64,000 nucleotides of DNA. It comes from Taibaiella chishuiensis. Its GTDB lineage: Bacteria; Bacteroidota; Bacteroidia; Chitinophagales; Chitinophagaceae. Each line of letters starts with the position of its first letter. The first letter of the stretch is position 1. A program made the translations under genes and the position numbers. The stretch spans positions 558,001 through 622,000 of the forward strand of contig NZ_PYGD01000002.1 in assembly GCF_003014535.1 (NCBI RefSeq), read 5' to 3'. The notes under the pieces are model-generated. The model made no database searches. It had not been told where the DNA came from and saw only the letters and a list, made by a program, of their open reading frames with translations. Of this stretch, positions 9,565 to 17,446 are shown piece after piece.

Positions 9565-10677
9565 ATGAAACACCTGTTGCTGATCTGTTTTGTTGGTGCG
9601 GCCCTTGGCTGCCAGGCACAGCGGAACACCCGGCTGGCAAGCCCTCGGGCTGGTCTCGATAAGACACATCCGCTAACCCCGGCTTTTGATCGCTTCATAA
9701 GTGACTATACCCGCAGTCATCCTTTTAACGGCACGATACTGGTGCAGCAAAACGGGAAGAAGATCTATAACCGCAGCTTTGGTTATGCCAACTTTCAATT
9801 TGATGTTCCGAATACCAACGATACGAAGTATAAGATTGCTTCTATCACCAAATTGTTTACGGCAGTCCTGGTGATGCAACTGGTTGAGCAGGGCAAAGTC
9901 GATCTGCAGCAACCCATCAGGACCTATCTGCCGGGCTATAAAGGAGCGGGTGGCGCAAAAGTCAGCCTGTTTCATTTATTGACCGCGACTTCGGGTATTG
10001 AGAGCAACGAGCGGGATGTGCAGGGCGACGAAATCCCTGCCATGTATGCGAAACCCTATACCACGGATGAGCTGCTGGACCTGTTCTGCAGCGGCAAACT
10101 GGAAACGGAACCCGGGAAGGTATGGAACTATAATAATGCGGATTATGTGATCCTCGGTAAAATAATAGAAGCCGTGTGTGGCCGGTCTTATGAAGCCGTC
10201 CTGCAAGAGCGTATACTTAATCCTCTGCAAATGACGCATACCGGTATGTTCGGGACAACGAAACTGATCCGTAACCTGGCTACGGTTTACGAGGTGAATG
10301 ACAGCGCCAGGACGATCGAAGTTACGCCGCCTATTTATACCGAAAATTACTATGCCGCAGGTGGTTTGTATGCAACCGCCGACGACCTGTTGCGGTTTGC
10401 CAACGCGCTTTATGGCGGGAAACTGGTAAATGCCCAAAGCCTGGAAGCGATCATGCAACCCTATCTCGAAAATTACGGTCTGGGTATTTGGGTCTATGAT
10501 CTGAAAGTGAAGAACGGGAAGTTGCGGATGGCAGAACGGCAAGGCGCCATATGGGGCACGCGGACAAGGCTGCTGCATATTTTCGATAAGGATCTTACCA
10601 TTATTCTCCTGAGTAATGCGCAAACAACCGATATCGATGCGCTGCAGGCAAAGATGATCGGGCAGTTGCTGCAATAA
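9565..10677 (+). CDS. Serine hydrolase of the beta-lactamase class C / PBP4* family, lipoprotein
   Basis: Penicillin-binding-protein-like serine hydrolase of 370 residues. An N-terminal lipobox (GAALGC, cysteine 16) indicates a lipoprotein. The active-site SxxK is SITK (S93, K96) and the YxN motif is Y189-N190-N191 (WNYNNADY). The third KTG/HxG-type motif is not obvious; IWGTRTR near residue 330 may occupy its place. Such proteins include esterases, D-aminopeptidases and muropeptide enzymes as well as beta-lactamases, so antibiotic resistance should not be assumed. Confidence 0.88.
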   Translation: MKHLLLICFVGAALGCQAQRNTRLASPRAGLDKTHPLTPAFDRFISDYTRSHPFNGTILVQQNGKKIYNRSFGYANFQFDVPNTNDTKYKIASITKLFTAVLVMQLVEQGKVDLQQPIRTYLPGYKGAGGAKVSLFHLLTATSGIESNERDVQGDEIPAMYAKPYTTDELLDLFCSGKLETEPGKVWNYNNADYVILGKIIEAVCGRSYEAVLQERILNPLQMTHTGMFGTTKLIRNLATVYEVNDSARTIEVTPPIYTENYYAAGGLYATADDLLRFANALYGGKLVNAQSLEAIMQPYLENYGLGIWVYDLKVKNGKLRMAERQGAIWGTRTRLLHIFDKDLTIILLSNAQTTDIDALQAKMIGQLLQ

Positions 10678-10702
10678 TGCCGCTACGCCCGGTTCAAATG
10701 AG

Positions 10703-10761
10703 GTACCGCCCGTACACGAGGTACAGGCGGTACAGGAAATCGATGAGGCGGGTGATCCCGC
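10703..10761. terminator. Hairpins between convergent genes
   Basis: Two inverted repeats lie between the convergent serine hydrolase and small peptide genes: GTACCGCC/GGCGGTAC (10703-10710 and 10726-10733) and GCGGG/CCCGC (10748-10761) directly after the minus-strand stop. No T-run is present, so termination is only probable. Confidence 0.4.
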
Positions 10762-10956
10762 TTAGCCTACAGAGCTTCCCATTTGCGGCATAGAAGAGCC
10801 CCAGGGTACGTCGCAGGAGGTTTCGCCGCTTTCATAGCTGATATCGGCATAATACATACCGTTGTGGTAGCGCCAGCCGACTATGGTTCCTTCAGAACCG
10901 CCGGTTACCAGTTGTTGTTCGTTTTCAGACAGTACTTTAAAGTTTGTCGTTTTCAT
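10762..10956 (-). CDS. Small double-glycine-leader peptide (bacteriocin/RiPP-like)
   Basis: A 64-residue protein with a leader of the double-glycine type: FKVLSENEQQLVTGG, with hydrophobic and acidic residues at the usual positions before GG at 19-20. The predicted core of 44 residues (SEGTIVGWRYHNGMYY...) is rich in Gly, Ser and Tyr and has one cysteine. Such leaders are normally cut and exported by peptidase-domain ABC transporters; none is in the window. I start at the ATG at 10956 because the longer frame begins with TTG two codons earlier. Function of the core (antimicrobial, signal or other) is unknown. Confidence 0.7.
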   Translation of the reverse strand: MKTTNFKVLSENEQQLVTGGSEGTIVGWRYHNGMYYADISYESGETSCDVPWGSSMPQMGSSVG

Positions 10957-11388
10957 CGTCAAAGATTTAACCTGCCCTCTCTTGTCGCTGTGGGCTTATT
11001 ATTCGGCGTGCACCGGTTTTATCCAGGTTGTGGGTGCGTCTTCCTGTTGTTGGGCTACAGGGTTAGGATCCGTTTCATGTATTCCTCTGCGGGAAAGGGA
11101 GTACGGCTTATGGCCGTTTTTTACTAAAGGGGCTGTTGCAGCACCCGCTATGCCGGCGCTTGCAGGTCAAAGATGCTGTTTCGGGTTGATTCGGGAGATC
11201 ACTTTTTCAGGAAAGGGTACTTTTTATTTATAAACAATTAATTATTTTATTTTTTAATGACAGATGTTGCGGTTGGCAAGTATATTTTATGTCCCGGGGT
11301 GCGGATGCCAGGGCTGGGTACATAAAGTTCAGGCCCCGGTTTTATAACAAACGGGGCTAAGATGTCGTAGGGCAGGAAATAGCAAGGG
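10957..11388. other. Intergenic region without a recognised gene
   Basis: This 432-base gap lies upstream of the double-glycine peptide and downstream of the PNPOx-like gene, both on the minus strand. The part around 11220-11290 is very AT-rich. I see no credible second peptide gene or known RNA. Confidence 0.4.
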
Positions 11389-11976
11389 TTAAGGCTGTAG
11401 TTTTATTTCGGTCCATTGATCACCCTCTTTCCGGAACAGGATCCTGTCGTGGAACCGGCTGTCGCTGAAGGTGAGAAACTCTATACGGACCGGTTCGATC
11501 GCGAAGGCGCCCCAGTTTTCCGGGCGGGCTACATAGCCGGTTTCTCCGATGTTTTGTACCAGCTGATCATAGGCCTGGTGCAGCGCTTGGGGGTCATCGA
11601 GCGCTGCGCCCTGGTTGCTTACTGCAGACACAATGCGGCTGTCTAGGTTGCGTTCGTCAAAGTAACGGTCGGCTATATCGCCGGGCATAAGGTGGGCAAT
11701 GCCCTGGATCCTTACCTGGCGCTGCGTTTCGGGCCACCAGAAACTTATTGCGACTTTGTTGCTTGCGTTGATCTCTGCGCCTTTGCGCGACGACATACAG
11801 CCGGCTATTACGAACCGGTCGTCCCGGATCTCTTTAAGCGATACGAAGCGGGCGTTGGGAAACCCGTCCAGGCCTATGGTGGAAAGACAACAGGCGTAGG
11901 GCAGGCGTACACTACGCATTTGCATTTCTTCGTTTAAATAATGTTGGAAAAGAGCAGTCAGAGCGGTAAGGTTCAC
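11389..11976 (-). CDS. Pyridoxamine 5'-phosphate oxidase family protein (PdxH-like)
   Basis: FMN-binding split-barrel protein of about 195 residues related to PdxH and PhzG. Evidence includes the barrel strands LSTIGLDGFPNARFVSLKEI, SSRKGAEINASNKVAISFWW with RQVRIQGIAH, and the C-terminal segment EPVRIEFLTFSDSRFHDRILF, which matches the PdxH RIEFW..RLHDR signature. PdxH makes pyridoxal phosphate; PhzG-like relatives act on other substrates, so the reaction is not fixed. The frame extends to an ATG at 12045, but a -7-like box at 12003-12010 lies within that stretch, which favours the GTG at 11976. Confidence 0.8.
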   Translation of the reverse strand: MNLTALTALFQHYLNEEMQMRSVRLPYACCLSTIGLDGFPNARFVSLKEIRDDRFVIAGCMSSRKGAEINASNKVAISFWWPETQRQVRIQGIAHLMPGDIADRYFDERNLDSRIVSAVSNQGAALDDPQALHQAYDQLVQNIGETGYVARPENWGAFAIEPVRIEFLTFSDSRFHDRILFRKEGDQWTEIKLQP

Positions 11977-12002
11977 GCGTAACAGGGATTTATAATTATT
12001 TT

Positions 12003-12010
12003 CGAATTTA
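12003..12010 (-). promoter_or_regulatory. Candidate -7 element of the PNPOx-like gene
   Basis: TAAATTCG on the minus strand differs from TAnnTTTG at one base and lies 27 bases upstream of the GTG at 11976. Confidence 0.35.
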
Positions 12011-12094
12011 CGGCATCCGCTGCAATAGCCGGCGTTGCTGCACATTTTTAACGGCGTAAAAGAAAAGACACGCTGGTTTAAACCAATAGGCTAT

Positions 12095-12781
12095 ATGAAA
12101 CAGACGACTGATTACCTGCCGCTCGCCTTTTTACTCATTACGGCCTGCCTCTTCCTGCTCGTGTTTGGAAGACGCAGGCAAAAAGCGGCGCAAAAAAAAG
12201 GGAGCTTGAGCACCAGGCCACAACTGCCACCTATTCCGCCCGAGGCGCATGCCGGTAAATGGACCGAAGTGGACGTGCTGGAATGCGCTGTTGCAGCCGG
12301 TCTGCCCGATGGTATTATCCGGTTGCTCGGGGCACGCTGCGACGATCCTGTACTGCAGCAACACCGGCTGCATAAGGACTATGCCTGCCCTTATGCAATT
12401 ACGGATCTTACAAAGCGGGAGCAGGAGGTCTATGCCATAGATCGCTTTAAGCCAATACTGGCTTATGCGCATGCCACTATTTTTGCCTACGATACCCTGA
12501 AGAAAGGTTATGTGACCTATGATATCGAATCGGAGCCCGATGTTGCTGCCGGGTGCCTCACCTGGGACGGAGTATTCGTCAGCGAAATTTTACGCTGGTG
12601 GGAATATGAAATACCGGATGCCGATATTATTTATATCGGGCATTATTTTGGCCTGCACTATACCGAACAGGTATTGCAAAGTATATATGCCCGGACCGAT
12701 GGAAAAGGCTTTCCTACCTATAAAGCATTGAACGCATGGGAGCAGGAGATGCTGGCCGAAATTAAGGGTGTAATCGCGTAG
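12095..12781 (+). CDS. Hypothetical protein with one N-terminal membrane helix
   Basis: A 228-residue protein I do not recognise. A single hydrophobic helix (LPLAFLLITACLFLLVFG, about residues 8-25) is followed by basic residues (RRRQKAAQKK), so the rest should face the cytoplasm. The soluble part has a charged, tryptophan-containing globular domain (CLTWDGVFVSEILRWWEYE) without known motifs. The start at 12095 places the helix at the N-terminus; a longer frame from 12035 would overlap the promoter region of the divergent PNPOx-like gene. Confidence 0.6.
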   Translation: MKQTTDYLPLAFLLITACLFLLVFGRRRQKAAQKKGSLSTRPQLPPIPPEAHAGKWTEVDVLECAVAAGLPDGIIRLLGARCDDPVLQQHRLHKDYACPYAITDLTKREQEVYAIDRFKPILAYAHATIFAYDTLKKGYVTYDIESEPDVAAGCLTWDGVFVSEILRWWEYEIPDADIIYIGHYFGLHYTEQVLQSIYARTDGKGFPTYKALNAWEQEMLAEIKGVIA

Positions 12782-12827
12782 CGAAAACAGGGGGCTTGCA
12801 ATCCTTTACCCGTGCTTGTTGCAGCTG

Positions 12828-13322
12828 TTACGCCCTGGCCGTACGGTTTATCGTTCTTTGCTTTCTGAACTGGTACACCGATCCTGTAACAAACAGGATA
12901 AGAATAAAGAGCAAAGTCCTGCCGATCACGGGGGCGTTTATATCCTTGGCGAGCGGATGGCCTACCGGGACGCGCGTAAACGTCTCGTTGATGGTAGGCA
13001 GCAGGGAAAGAAAGAAGCTGAATGACATCAGGAAATTCTCGAAATAACGTGCCCGGCTCAGTCCCGCTTTGCGGGTATGCAGCAGGTAAGCGCCCAGCAC
13101 CAGGATCATGATCAGCAGCGAAAATACATGCCCAGCATTAAAACCGCCATGTTTGGATATGCCCAGTGCGGTTACCGAGGTTACCAGGGTGCTGTAAAAA
13201 TATACTTTGCCGCTAATGCGGCCCACATCGATTTTACCATACCGTACGAATGCCGTAAGCGCGGCCCCGATCGCAATAAGGCCGATGGCCGTATGAAAGA
13301 TACCCAGGTTAGATAGTCCCAT
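12828..13322 (-). CDS. Integral membrane protein, DUF2306-like
   Basis: A 164-residue polytopic protein with about four membrane helices (GIFHTAIGLIAIGAALTAFV, VYFYSTLVTSVTALGI, GHVFSLLIMILVLGAYLL, LLFILILFVTGSVYQF). The arrangement, with histidines at helix starts (FHTAIG, GGFNAGHVFS), resembles DUF2306-type membrane proteins of unknown function. It is convergent with the gene before it, and its own -7 box lies at 13359-13366. Confidence 0.65.
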   Translation of the reverse strand: MGLSNLGIFHTAIGLIAIGAALTAFVRYGKIDVGRISGKVYFYSTLVTSVTALGISKHGGFNAGHVFSLLIMILVLGAYLLHTRKAGLSRARYFENFLMSFSFFLSLLPTINETFTRVPVGHPLAKDINAPVIGRTLLFILILFVTGSVYQFRKQRTINRTARA

Positions 13323-13358
13323 TGTTGAAAAGCTTTTATATTGTCATCATTGACATGG

Positions 13359-13366
13359 CAAAATTA
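13359..13366 (-). promoter_or_regulatory. -7 promoter element of the membrane protein gene
   Basis: Minus-strand TAATTTTG is an exact TAnnTTTG match, 36 bases upstream of the ATG at 13322. Confidence 0.5.
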
Positions 13367-13620
13367 GGATGCCCTGTAGCGGCGGCTTTGGTCGATCGGC
13401 TCAGTCTTTTGTCAATTTGGTCCAAATTGTTGCTACCTGTATTTTGCCGGGTACAGGCATATATATACCGTGCGAAAAATGTACGGCGCTTAAAGCAAAA
13501 AAAGATTTTATTTTACGGTACAGATGGTGGCAGGGAAGACGCGGGCAATAACAGGCGTAATGGAACCATGCCGGCGCAGGGCCGGTTTCCCGTAATCCTC
13601 CTTGTAAAAATGAATAGCGG

Positions 13621-14475
13621 ATGGTAATCGATTATAAGAAAATGGACCTGTACGGGAAGTCCTTTATCCAGAAGGTGGTGTTGAAGACGCCATTCGAATT
13701 TGTCTTCCCGGTTGCGGAACAGGCTTGCTTCCTGTATATGCTGGAAGGGGAGATGGTCTATACTTCCGGCAACGATCCTCTTGTTATCCCGGCCAATTAT
13801 TCCCTGTTCCTGAATTGTATGCATTCCGGGAAGCAAATACAACAAACCCAGACCAACCGCAAAGGCGAGCTGGTGATCGTTACTTTTCATCCCGATATCT
13901 TAAAGAAGATTTATGAAAAGGAACTGCCGGCTTTGTTGCAAAGGCCGGAACATGCTGTGGATAACCGTTCCAGCGAAAAGATCAATAACGACTTCCTGAT
14001 ACGGAAATATATAGAAGGGCTGCTGTTTTATTTCGAAAACCCGGCGCTGGTCAACGAGGATATCCTGATCCTGAAATTGAAGGAGATTGTCCTGTTGCTG
14101 GCGCAAACAAAAGACGCGGAAGCGATACGGGTTATTTTATCGCAGCTTTTTTCGCCCGTCACGTATACCTTCAAACAGGTAGTTGAAGCGCATCTGTTTT
14201 TACCGGTAAGCATCGAAGAGCTGGCGCGTAAAACGAACCTTAGTTTGTCTTCCTTCAAAAGGGAGTTCAAAAAGTTATACCAGGATACGCCGGCCGCATA
14301 TATCAGGAACCAGCGCCTGGAGCGGGCTGCGGGCATGCTCCTGTCTTCGGACAGCCGTATTACCGATATTGCCTACGACTGCGGTTTTAACGACCTCGCC
14401 GGTTTTACTAAAAGCTTTCACGAAAAATATAAAATGACGCCAACGCGTTACCGGTCGCAGCAGCACGATCAATAA
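13621..14475 (+). CDS. AraC-family transcriptional regulator
   Basis: Regulator of 284 residues. The AraC DNA-binding unit is at the C-terminus (VSIEELARKTNLSLSSFKREFKKLY and ITDIAYDCGFNDLAGFTKSFHEKY, then MTPTRYR). The N-terminal domain has a cupin-like pattern (GNDPLVIPANYSLFLNC). It is convergent with the aldo/keto reductase and shares a bidirectional terminator with it. An alternative start is the ATG at 13642. Target unknown. Confidence 0.88.
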   Translation: MVIDYKKMDLYGKSFIQKVVLKTPFEFVFPVAEQACFLYMLEGEMVYTSGNDPLVIPANYSLFLNCMHSGKQIQQTQTNRKGELVIVTFHPDILKKIYEKELPALLQRPEHAVDNRSSEKINNDFLIRKYIEGLLFYFENPALVNEDILILKLKEIVLLLAQTKDAEAIRVILSQLFSPVTYTFKQVVEAHLFLPVSIEELARKTNLSLSSFKREFKKLYQDTPAAYIRNQRLERAAGMLLSSDSRITDIAYDCGFNDLAGFTKSFHEKYKMTPTRYRSQQHDQ

Positions 14476-14490
14476 AACGGCGGTAATTGA

Positions 14491-14530
14491 TAAAGCCTGT
14501 GGTTGCCCGGATGGGCGGCCACAGGCTTTA
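14491..14530. terminator. Bidirectional terminator between convergent genes
   Basis: A perfect 12-bp stem TAAAGCCTGTGG/CCACAGGCTTTA encloses a 16-base loop that itself holds GCCC/GGGC. It sits between the convergent AraC and aldo/keto reductase genes. Confidence 0.75.
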
Positions 14531-14552
14531 GGATGGTGTTGTTATAGTTTAC

Positions 14553-15419
14553 TTAGACACTACCGGCTATCCCGTCCAGTTCGGCCATCTCCTGTGCGGT
14601 AAGCTCGATAGTCGTGGCGCGCATATTTTCTTCCAGGTGGCCGATATCGGAGGTGCCGGGTATCAGCAGGATATTGTCGCTGCGGTGCAATAACCAGCTT
14701 AGCGCCAATTGATGCATGGTCACCTGTTTACGGTCTGCCAGGGTCTGCAGCTTTTCGGTCATCGGGGTCATGCCGCCGCCGATAGGGAACCAGGGAATAA
14801 ATGCGATCCCTTCCGATTGGCAGTATTCGAGTACGGGCTCCCATTGGCGGTCCAGCACGCTGTAGCGGTTCTGTACCGAAACGACTTTGAAAAACTGCTG
14901 GGCTTCTTTGATCTCATCCACCGAAACTTCCGACAGGCCCAGGTGCCTGATCTTGCCTTGTTGCTGGGCCTGGGCTAAATAAGCAAAGCTGATGTCAGCC
15001 GGTACTTTAGGGTCGATGCGGTGCAGCTGGTAAAGGTCGATACGTTCCAGCTTCAGGCGGCGCAAACTCCCGTCCAGGGCCTCCTGCAGGTGTTGCGGAC
15101 TGGCATCGTTATTGATATCTGCCCAGGGTCCAAAGCGTACGAGGCCGCCTTTGGTGCCGATAACCAGCTGGTCCCGGTAAGGATGCAGGGCCTCAGCGAT
15201 CAGTTGCTCCGAAGTGAATGGTCCGTACTGGTCGGCGGTATCTATGAAATTTACACCCAACTCCACCGCGCGTCGTAATACGTCGAGCGAGTTTTGCGGG
15301 TTTTCGGGCATGCCGAATATTTTCGGGCCGACAATGCGCATAGCGCCATAGCCCATACGGTTAAGCTCCAGGTCGCCTCCTAAGAGGAAAGTAGACGGAG
15401 TGGCTGACGATGTCTTCAT
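14553..15419 (-). CDS. Aldo/keto reductase
   Basis: NAD(P)H-dependent (beta/alpha)8-barrel oxidoreductase of 288 residues. Family marks are the catalytic Asp/Tyr in FIDTADQYG, the catalytic Lys in VIGTKGG, the His in YQLHRID, and the cofactor-binding end LIPGTSDIGHLEEN. It resembles the YajO/IolS-like AKR branch; the substrate is not predictable. The longer frame starts with a TTG at 15440 that lies inside an exact -7 box, so I use the ATG at 15419. An AraC gene lies 65 bases upstream on the same strand. Confidence 0.92.
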   Translation of the reverse strand: MKTSSATPSTFLLGGDLELNRMGYGAMRIVGPKIFGMPENPQNSLDVLRRAVELGVNFIDTADQYGPFTSEQLIAEALHPYRDQLVIGTKGGLVRFGPWADINNDASPQHLQEALDGSLRRLKLERIDLYQLHRIDPKVPADISFAYLAQAQQQGKIRHLGLSEVSVDEIKEAQQFFKVVSVQNRYSVLDRQWEPVLEYCQSEGIAFIPWFPIGGGMTPMTEKLQTLADRKQVTMHQLALSWLLHRSDNILLIPGTSDIGHLEENMRATTIELTAQEMAELDGIAGSV

Positions 15420-15437
15420 AAGTTGCTTTTGTAAAGA

Positions 15438-15445
15438 CAAAATTA
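15438..15445 (-). promoter_or_regulatory. -7 promoter element of the aldo/keto reductase gene
   Basis: Minus-strand TAATTTTG, an exact consensus match, 18 bases upstream of the ATG at 15419. It rules out the upstream TTG as start. Confidence 0.55.
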
Positions 15446-15484
15446 GCGCGGTAAGGCTTTATGATCTGAAGACTTTTCAAAGCA

Positions 15485-16357
15485 CTATTTATACTTTTCA
15501 AAGTTTTTTCTGAAATCCGATGGTGTAAGGCCGGCATGTTTTTTAAAAAAGCGGTTAAAGTAACTCTGGTATTCGAATCCCAGTCCATAGGCGATCTCTG
15601 CAATATTGTAACCGGTATAACCCAACAGCGACTTTGCCTCGGTAATTAATTGTTCGTTGATATGCCAGGTCGTGGACTGGCCGGTAGCCTTGTGTACCGC
15701 TGTATTGAGGTGGTTGACATGGATGGCGAGACGGTCTGCAAAATCGGAAGCCTTTTTAAGTTGTATGGGCTGCAGGGGCAGGTCTACGGGAAACTGTCCG
15801 CGGAGTAAGCCTGCAAACGCAGCGGCGATAGCGGATGGCCGGTCCTGGCTTGTTTCTTCCGCCGGGCTCATGCCGATCGTTTCGTGGAAGACCAGGTTCA
15901 GCTGGCTGCGGAAGAGGTCGTCTTTGCCGGTGTAGTCGGTATCTGCCAGGGCGCGCATGCGCACGAACAGCGCATGGAGGAAATGCAGTTGTACCTCGTC
16001 CGGGAAATAGACGGGCGATCGCTGTGCGGTAAACAAGCGGTTGGTCAGTGCCTTTAATGGTGCGCCGGCATTGGTAAAGGCTTCGTCGAATACACAGAAA
16101 TAACCTTCTGTAGGCTCTGTACGTTCCGGTACGGTCCAGGAGTGCGGTACGAGTGGGTTGAGCAATACCAGGGCAGGCCGGTCGACGACGATCGGCTCCA
16201 GCGAGCCGTAACGCAGCTGGCAAGGCGGTCCGCCGGCAGTTACCAGGCTGATCTTATAAAAGTCGCGCCGGTTATACGATTCGAGCGTGCATTTGTTCTC
16301 ACCGATGGCTGCCACCCGGAACTGGCCCGGTTTTGTTTTTCCCTTCGTTGCTTTCAT
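15485..16357 (-). CDS. AraC-family transcriptional regulator
   Basis: Regulator of 290 residues with the C-terminal AraC domain (ESLLGYTGYNIAEIAYGLGFEYQSYFNRFFKKHAG and LTPSDFRKNF). Its N-terminal domain (RDFYKISLVTAGG, LVLLNPLVPHSW, GYFCVFDEAF) lines up by eye with the divergent regulator at 16477 (YDFYKIMFIRGE, LLFFNPVVPYRF, GFFCLFRESF), so the two are paralogues. The aldo/keto reductase follows on the same strand and is the likely target. Its promoter lies unusually close to the ATG. Confidence 0.9.
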   Translation of the reverse strand: MKATKGKTKPGQFRVAAIGENKCTLESYNRRDFYKISLVTAGGPPCQLRYGSLEPIVVDRPALVLLNPLVPHSWTVPERTEPTEGYFCVFDEAFTNAGAPLKALTNRLFTAQRSPVYFPDEVQLHFLHALFVRMRALADTDYTGKDDLFRSQLNLVFHETIGMSPAEETSQDRPSAIAAAFAGLLRGQFPVDLPLQPIQLKKASDFADRLAIHVNHLNTAVHKATGQSTTWHINEQLITEAKSLLGYTGYNIAEIAYGLGFEYQSYFNRFFKKHAGLTPSDFRKNFEKYK

Positions 16358-16361
16358 GGTT

Positions 16362-16392
16362 CAAATTTATACATTTCAATAAATACAGCCAA
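16362..16392 (-). promoter_or_regulatory. -33/-7 promoter of the minus-strand AraC gene, next to the start codon
   Basis: On the minus strand, TTG (16390-16392), a 20-base spacer and TAAATTTG (16362-16369) match the Bacteroidota promoter well. Only four bases separate the -7 box from the ATG, so the transcript would be leaderless or the true start is further downstream. Confidence 0.55.
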
Positions 16393-16447
16393 CTTGTGTT
16401 CCTTAGGGCCGGCGATTTTTTAGCGCAGCCAAATGTGTACTATTTAA

Positions 16448-16455
16448 TACTTTTG
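16448..16455 (+). promoter_or_regulatory. -7 promoter element of the plus-strand AraC gene
   Basis: TACTTTTG, an exact consensus match, 21 bases before the ATG at 16477. Confidence 0.5.
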
Positions 16456-16476
16456 CCTTAATCTTCTCTTTGTATT

Positions 16477-17367
16477 ATGCCGGACAATAAGAGCCTCGAG
16501 ACATTTTACGCGCATAAGTTTGCGGCCACACCGCCGCTGCCACCGGCCGGCGCCGGCGATTTTAATGTGTTCCACCTGGCGGAAAGTAATGGCGGCGCGC
16601 CTTATGCCCGCTACGACTTTTACAAGATCATGTTTATCCGGGGCGAACATCGCTGTCATTATGCCGATAAGAGTATTGCCATCCGGGGCAATACGCTGCT
16701 CTTCTTCAACCCTGTGGTGCCTTACCGCTTCGAGCGCCTGGACGAAGACACGACCGGTTTTTTCTGTCTTTTCCGCGAATCGTTTTATACCGAAAGCATG
16801 CGTAACGGTATACATGACCTGCCCATGTTCAAAAGGACAGGGCAGCCGGTATATGCTTTAAACGAAAAGCAGGAACAGGAGGTGGTTGCCTTGTTCGAAA
16901 AAATGCTGGAGGAAGTGCAATCCGGTTACCGGTTTCGCTACGACCTGTTGCGCAACCTGGTGTCGGAGCTGATCCACCTGGCCCTGAAGATGGAGCCGGA
17001 CGAACAATTGTACGATCACCCGGATGCCAATGCCCGCATCACCGCCCTGTTCCTCGATATGCTGGAACGCCAGTTCCCGGTAACGGCCATAGGACAAAGC
17101 CCTGGCTTACGCACTGCCGGCGATTTTGCCGGTAAAATGGCCGTACACGTCAATCATCTTAACCGCGCTGTAAGGTTAAGTACCGGCAAGACGACCACCG
17201 CGCATATTGCCGAACGCATAGCCGCCGAAGCTACTGCCTTGCTGAAGCATACCGACTGGAATATATCCGAAATAAGCGACAGCCTGGGTTTTGCACAACC
17301 GGCACATTTTTCCTATTTCTTCAAGAAGCAAACCGGGCTTACCCCCAGTGCCATCCGTTTTGTTTGA
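16477..17367 (+). CDS. AraC-family transcriptional regulator
   Basis: Regulator of 296 residues, divergent from and paralogous to the AraC gene at 15485. The DNA-binding domain is at the C-terminus (ALLKHTDWNISEISDSLGFAQPAHFSYFFKKQTG and LTPSAIRF); the N-terminal half is a cupin-like sensor (SIAIRGNTLLFFNPVVPYRF). Both paralogues share a linker with VHVNHLN.AV...TG..T..HI. An SDR gene follows 79 bases after it with its own -7 box and is the likely target. Confidence 0.9.
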   Translation: MPDNKSLETFYAHKFAATPPLPPAGAGDFNVFHLAESNGGAPYARYDFYKIMFIRGEHRCHYADKSIAIRGNTLLFFNPVVPYRFERLDEDTTGFFCLFRESFYTESMRNGIHDLPMFKRTGQPVYALNEKQEQEVVALFEKMLEEVQSGYRFRYDLLRNLVSELIHLALKMEPDEQLYDHPDANARITALFLDMLERQFPVTAIGQSPGLRTAGDFAGKMAVHVNHLNRAVRLSTGKTTTAHIAERIAAEATALLKHTDWNISEISDSLGFAQPAHFSYFFKKQTGLTPSAIRFV

Positions 17368-17419
17368 ATATCGATAGCATCTGTTGGAACCAGGTAAACA
17401 CTGCGCTGTTCCTGCCTTT

Positions 17420-17427
17420 TACCTTTG
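17420..17427 (+). promoter_or_regulatory. -7 promoter element of the SDR gene
   Basis: TACCTTTG, an exact consensus match, 19 bases before the ATG at 17447. It lies inside the longer open frame that starts with TTG at 17384, and so excludes that start. Confidence 0.55.
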
Positions 17428-17446
17428 TTCGGTTAAAACAAAGTAT

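Noticed and set aside
9565-10677. Antibiotic-resistance beta-lactamase
   Set aside because: Motifs fit the wider class C/PBP4*/esterase superfamily and the third active-site motif is not clear; resistance cannot be inferred.
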